A DNA stretch of 10,688 nucleotides, from assembly GCA_009602725.1 (NCBI GenBank), contig WELB01000072.1, positions 615,049 to 625,736 of the forward strand. The letters are read 5' to 3'. The notes below the pieces were generated by a model, which saw only the letters and a list, made by a program, of their open reading frames with translations, was not told where the DNA came from and searched no databases. Positions 7,325 to 10,688 of the stretch are shown in pieces. Source of the DNA: Spirogloea muscicola. Its lineage: Eukaryota > Streptophyta > Zygnematophyceae > Spirogloeales > Spirogloeaceae. The first letter of the stretch is position 1. Each line of letters starts with the position of its first letter. The translations under genes and the position numbers were made by a program.

Positions 7325-7331
7325 CTAGGCC
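7306..7331. repeat. 10-bp direct repeat across the HRD1 stop codon
   Basis: TAACTAGGCC occurs at 7306-7315 and 7322-7331. On the minus strand the second copy encodes the last Ala codon and the TAG stop of HRD1. It is short and probably incidental. Confidence 0.75.
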
Positions 7332-10300
7332 TCGTCGGGCTGTGGCTCTGTCATATGCACATGCCGCTGTCTAAAGTTTTGGGAAGTCCCAGTGGAATCC
7401 TCCCCGAGAACCTCTGTTTCTCGCAGCTCCTCGGCATTGCTTGTGTGCTCAGAATTTGTTGCTGCCTCCCCATAAGGAGATGTCAGACCCTCCATAGGTC
7501 TTAGCAAGTCCGACGGTTGCAGGGACTGTGCTCCAGTCGATCCTGATGAGGAAGCCGCGCCTGGTAAGCCAGACCCACCGCTTACCATCGTCAAAGCCTG
7601 GGCCATGGCTCGCATTTGCTGCATCTGGGCTTGAAGCCACTGCACAGTGGAAGCCAAGCAGTCCAAGTCAAGAAATGAATAAGGTGAGTTGCAGCTGGAT
7701 TTTCTGCAGCTGCTATTGAGCAGAAGTCTACTAAGGGATGGGTTGCTGCTAGCAGGCTCACCATCTGCACTAGGGCAGGGTCATGAACAGGGGCCACTTG
7801 TTGCTGGAGGTGAGTATTGCCATGGCCCTGACTGACTTGGAAACCTTGCAATAGCGGTAGCCCAGGCTGATGCAGAGAGCCAGGCGCATGGGGAAAGTGA
7901 TTGAGCGGCCAAGTCCCTATAGCGGCTATTTGAGCCTGTGCGGCCATGCTAGCCAGTGCTGCCTGAGCCTGAGCTTGTGCTGTGAGATGTGCTCTGAGGT
8001 GTCTTTGAAGGTCTGTGGACTGGGTGGTTGGTGTGCCTTCAGAAGGAGGACTAGCACTTGAAGCCGGCTGCGAAACTTGGGCATCTGCTGTAGATGTGGG
8101 TCCATAAGACATTCTCTGATTTGGAGATACTCCCAGCCCTTGCTGCAGCTGCTGCAATTGCTGCAGCTGTGCAGGTGTGTACTGACTATACCTGCACCTT
8201 CCAAATTTCAAACAACTAGATTAAGCATCTTTAGAGTCCGGCATGCTTGCCGCTTCTAGGAAGAAGAATCTTATGCAAGGTGATGAGCAATCTCATGTCA
8301 GAACATATGCAAGAACGAGCATGTAACTTACCAATCATGAGGGTCAGACTGGCAGGTGCTGAAGGTCTGAGGCGTCCCATAGTTGGCCAATGTAGCAGCT
8401 GCAGCCGCATGGATGCGTGCCTGCATGTGCGCATACTGAGCATATGATGCAGCTCCTGCTGCATATGGATTCTGAAAGCCATACTGCATGTGAGCTTGGC
8501 CATAAGGCTGGGCTCCATAAGTGGCTCCTGCAGCTGCACTCAAAAGGGTAGCTCATCAAGGACTGCGAAAATGTCATAGAGGTGTCATCCAACCTGCACA
8601 GAAGCATCTTCCATGAAATTGAACCCGGAAAAAGTGATCAAATTGTGAGAGCGCCTGATCTGCATGTGGTGCTTCAGAGATGTCCCTGTACCTCTACCTT
8701 CTGCTCATTTGATACCATATAGGACATAGCTCTTGGCTAGTGTCAGCAGAAGCTTTTTGAGATAGGCTTGCATATATGCCAACCCAGCAAACGATATGCT
8801 TGCTTCAGGAAACGATGGCAGCTCCCCATTACCTGGAGGATTGGGGGGTTGCTGGGGGTTGTTGACAGGTTCACTCGTCTGAGGAGATTCTGGAACCACA
8901 GATGCCCGACATGTCGGACACGTCTGTTGCCTCTCCAACCAGGAACGCAGGCACTGTACATGAAACATGTGGCCACAAGGTAGCTTCTTTGCTGCTGACA
9001 TCTCTTCTCGGCAGATGATGCAAGTAGCATCCCCCCTGCGCAGACCGGCCATGCTTAAGTGTTGAGTATCGAGCCGGATCGAGGTACAGCAGATTGCCAG
9101 GAGGTGGATACGGAAGCGTCAAATCATGAGCAAGATGGTCAAGAGAGGCAGAGCGCCTCACCTTCCGAGCTCCTCCGATGTGACGTCTGCAAATCTGTCG
9201 TTCATGTTTGAAGTTATGCGCCTGTAGCGGACAAAATCTGCAACCCTGGCTTTGAAGTTGCGGAATGTCTCATATAGATCTCGAACCAGGTGAAGAGGCA
9301 AACCGTAATACCTGTTGGCGCATGCAAGAGGAACAAATGTTAGCAAACGGAGAGCAATCAAATCTAGGTCCACGTGCAAGTAACACAACATCTCAAACCC
9401 TAGTATGCAGAATGAGACAAGCCTGCATCAAATTGAGTCATCCCTCAACGTCTTCCTATCACCTCAAGACAAAGATAACATAAAGCGCACTCTACTCCAG
9501 CAACTTGGGCCACAGAACGTACACAAAGATGATCGTGAAGAAGATGAGGTATACTGCAAGGTGCAGTAAGTCCCGCACAAGTTCCAAATAGAAGACAAAC
9601 ACGGCTTTGTTGTCCCATGAACCCTCCATCACCATGTCTATCTTGTAGAGAACGTACTTGATGAAAGTTGCTATTGTAGAGGAAGCAAGAATCACATACC
9701 TGCATTCCCGCAGACAGAAGCATGCATGATGTGAATCAGTTGCGTGGGCAACCACATTCAAGGACTGGAATACAGCATCACAACTGCGATGCTAGTGGTG
9801 CGTCTGTATGGAGATACAGATAGGAAAGAGAGTGTAGGGTAAGAGGACATACTCGAAGGCAAAGAGCAGAAGTACGCTTGGTTTCTTCAAGCGCCAAGTG
9901 TAGGAAGCCGCGTACTGAAGGAATAGCACGTCAACAAGGAGGAGGAGCGCCATGAAGGTGACTATTCTGACATGAGACAGGCTGGAGACAGACGGCGTGG
10001 TCTCCATGTACTCGACACGCTTCTGGCAGAGCCAGTGGAAGATCTTTATGAAGAGGAGGGCCGTAAACATAGCCACAAAGAAGACGTCGAACTCCTGTCG
10101 GAAAATTGTCATCGCCAGGCAAGTTTCCATGATCTCATGGCGAGCGAGCTCATTCAGCCTCTCCACCTCCGCCTCACGCAGCTTTCCCAGGAAGATGATC
10201 TTGAGCAGCTGCCCCAAGAGTAGGGTGAACACCAGTGCCATGTTCCCCAGAACTACCACGCTCAGCTTGGAGGTCGCGAGGTAGAGGGTGGCGGGGTAGA

Positions 10301-10385
10301 ACTGCTCCCTGGTACTGTAGGCATGATATATGACCCCGACCGTCACGGCCGTGCTGACCAGCGCGTAATTCACGAGGCTGATCAT
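7325..10385 (-). CDS. HRD1: ERAD E3 ubiquitin-protein ligase HRD1 (synoviolin), seven exons
   Basis: HRD1 is the ER-membrane RING ligase that helps retrotranslocate and ubiquitinates misfolded ER proteins. Exons, 5' to 3': 10385-9853, 9699-9523, 9311-9162, 9035-8833, 8527-8332, 8191-7762 and 7639-7325, giving 667 aa. Hydrophobic segments lie near residues 2-23, 41-65, 101-118, 140-158, 169-195 and 217-239. The stretch YETFRNFKARV and ITSNMNDRF (about 249-277) is typical of plant HRD1. The RING-H2 domain is complete: C292, C295, C307, H309, H312, C315, C326, C329. After it comes a long tail rich in Gln, Ala, Tyr, Pro and Ser (about 335-590) and a hydrophilic end (PQPDEA). Donors are strong (GTATGT, GTACGT, GTGAGG, GTAATG, GTAAGT, GTGAGC). 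Exon 5 has two in-frame acceptors six bases apart (start 8527 or 8533). Exons 1-4 are fixed by homology; exons 5-7 rest on splice sites, frame and composition. The start is the first in-frame ATG before the first membrane segment. Confidence 0.94.
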
Positions 10386-10630
10386 CGCTTCCCCGCCAGC
10401 TTCTCCGGGGCTGCGCCGCGCCTGACGGGCCCCGTCCGGAGCCTTGCCAAGCGGCAGAACGACGAGTGGCGAGTCGGTTTGCGGCCGCCGCCGGGGTGTG
10501 GATGAGAGGGTGCCGAGGCCAGCACGGGGCCGAGACGCGGGCAGAGGGCAGGCCTGCCGCGGCCGCCCCGGAAGGAGCGTTCAGGGAAGGACAGCGGGAC
10601 GAAGAGGAGGAGCGGCAGCGGCGGGCGGCA

Positions 10631-10663
<33 letters not shown>
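10386..10663. promoter_or_regulatory. HRD1 promoter and leader, probably divergent
   Basis: This GC-rich interval lies upstream of the HRD1 start and should hold its promoter and leader. If the plus-strand ATG at 10664 is real, it is a 278-base divergent promoter like the one at 5648-6034. No specific element was recognised. Confidence 0.55.
10632..10661. repeat. (CGG)10 trinucleotide repeat
   Basis: Ten perfect CGG triplets, followed by GGC-rich sequence interrupted by two GAT triplets up to the window edge. It is the longest of three such tracts, each at a gene-start junction. Confidence 0.9.
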
Positions 10664-10664
<1 letters not shown>

Positions 10665-10688
10665 TGGCGATGGCGGCGGCGGCGGCTT
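10664..10688 (+). CDS. Possible start of a further plus-strand gene (cut by the right edge)
   Basis: ATG at 10664 opens eight codons, MAMAAAAA, before the window ends. The context (gcgATGG) and the divergent position relative to HRD1 resemble the SMD2 and DUF1664 starts. With so few codons, all in a repeat-like tract, this is only a suggestion; it could equally be 5' leader. Confidence 0.25.

Noticed and set aside
9972-10284. Plus-strand open frames opposite HRD1 exon 1
   Set aside because: They are antisense shadows of the conserved HRD1 membrane domain.

Overview
The window is nuclear DNA of a green alga, most likely a trebouxiophyte-like chlorophyte; that assignment is inferred. Three genes are rich in short introns (about 120-305 bp, GT..AG). 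One of them encodes a DUF1664 protein, a family of land plants and green algae. HRD1 resembles the plant form, TGTAA motifs (the usual green-algal poly(A) signal) lie where 3' ends are expected, and base composition is GC-rich at gene starts and more neutral elsewhere. No bacterial operon, CRISPR array, tRNA, rRNA or intact mobile element was seen.

Layout, left to right. (1) 1-594, minus strand: 5' end of an unrecognised Pro/Ala/Ser-rich protein running off the left edge. (2) 595-2300: no confidently assigned gene. It holds a CGG repeat, a possible plus-strand first exon at 703-790, a cluster of TGTACA palindromes and inverted repeats (821-1270), and a plus-strand TGTAA at 2167. (3) 2623-5647, minus: a 12-exon DUF1664 gene. 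(4) 5648-6034: shared divergent promoter. (5) 6035-6749, plus: three-exon spliceosomal Sm-D2. (6) 6750-7324: shared 3' region of convergent genes. (7) 7325-10385, minus: seven-exon HRD1, the ER-associated degradation ubiquitin ligase. (8) 10386-10663: a second divergent promoter region. (9) A possible plus-strand start codon at 10664 at the right edge.

The genes alternate in strand, giving head-to-head and tail-to-tail pairs. A run of CGG triplets lies at each of the three head-to-head junctions (646, 5658 and 10632). The genes do not form a pathway: Sm-D2 acts in splicing, HRD1 in ER protein quality control, and DUF1664 is an uncharacterised membrane and coiled-coil protein. Exon boundaries were set by hand from GT/AG sites, reading-frame continuity and family conservation. 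They are well supported for SMD2, for HRD1 (least so in its tail), and for DUF1664 exons 1-10. The last two DUF1664 exons are less certain.
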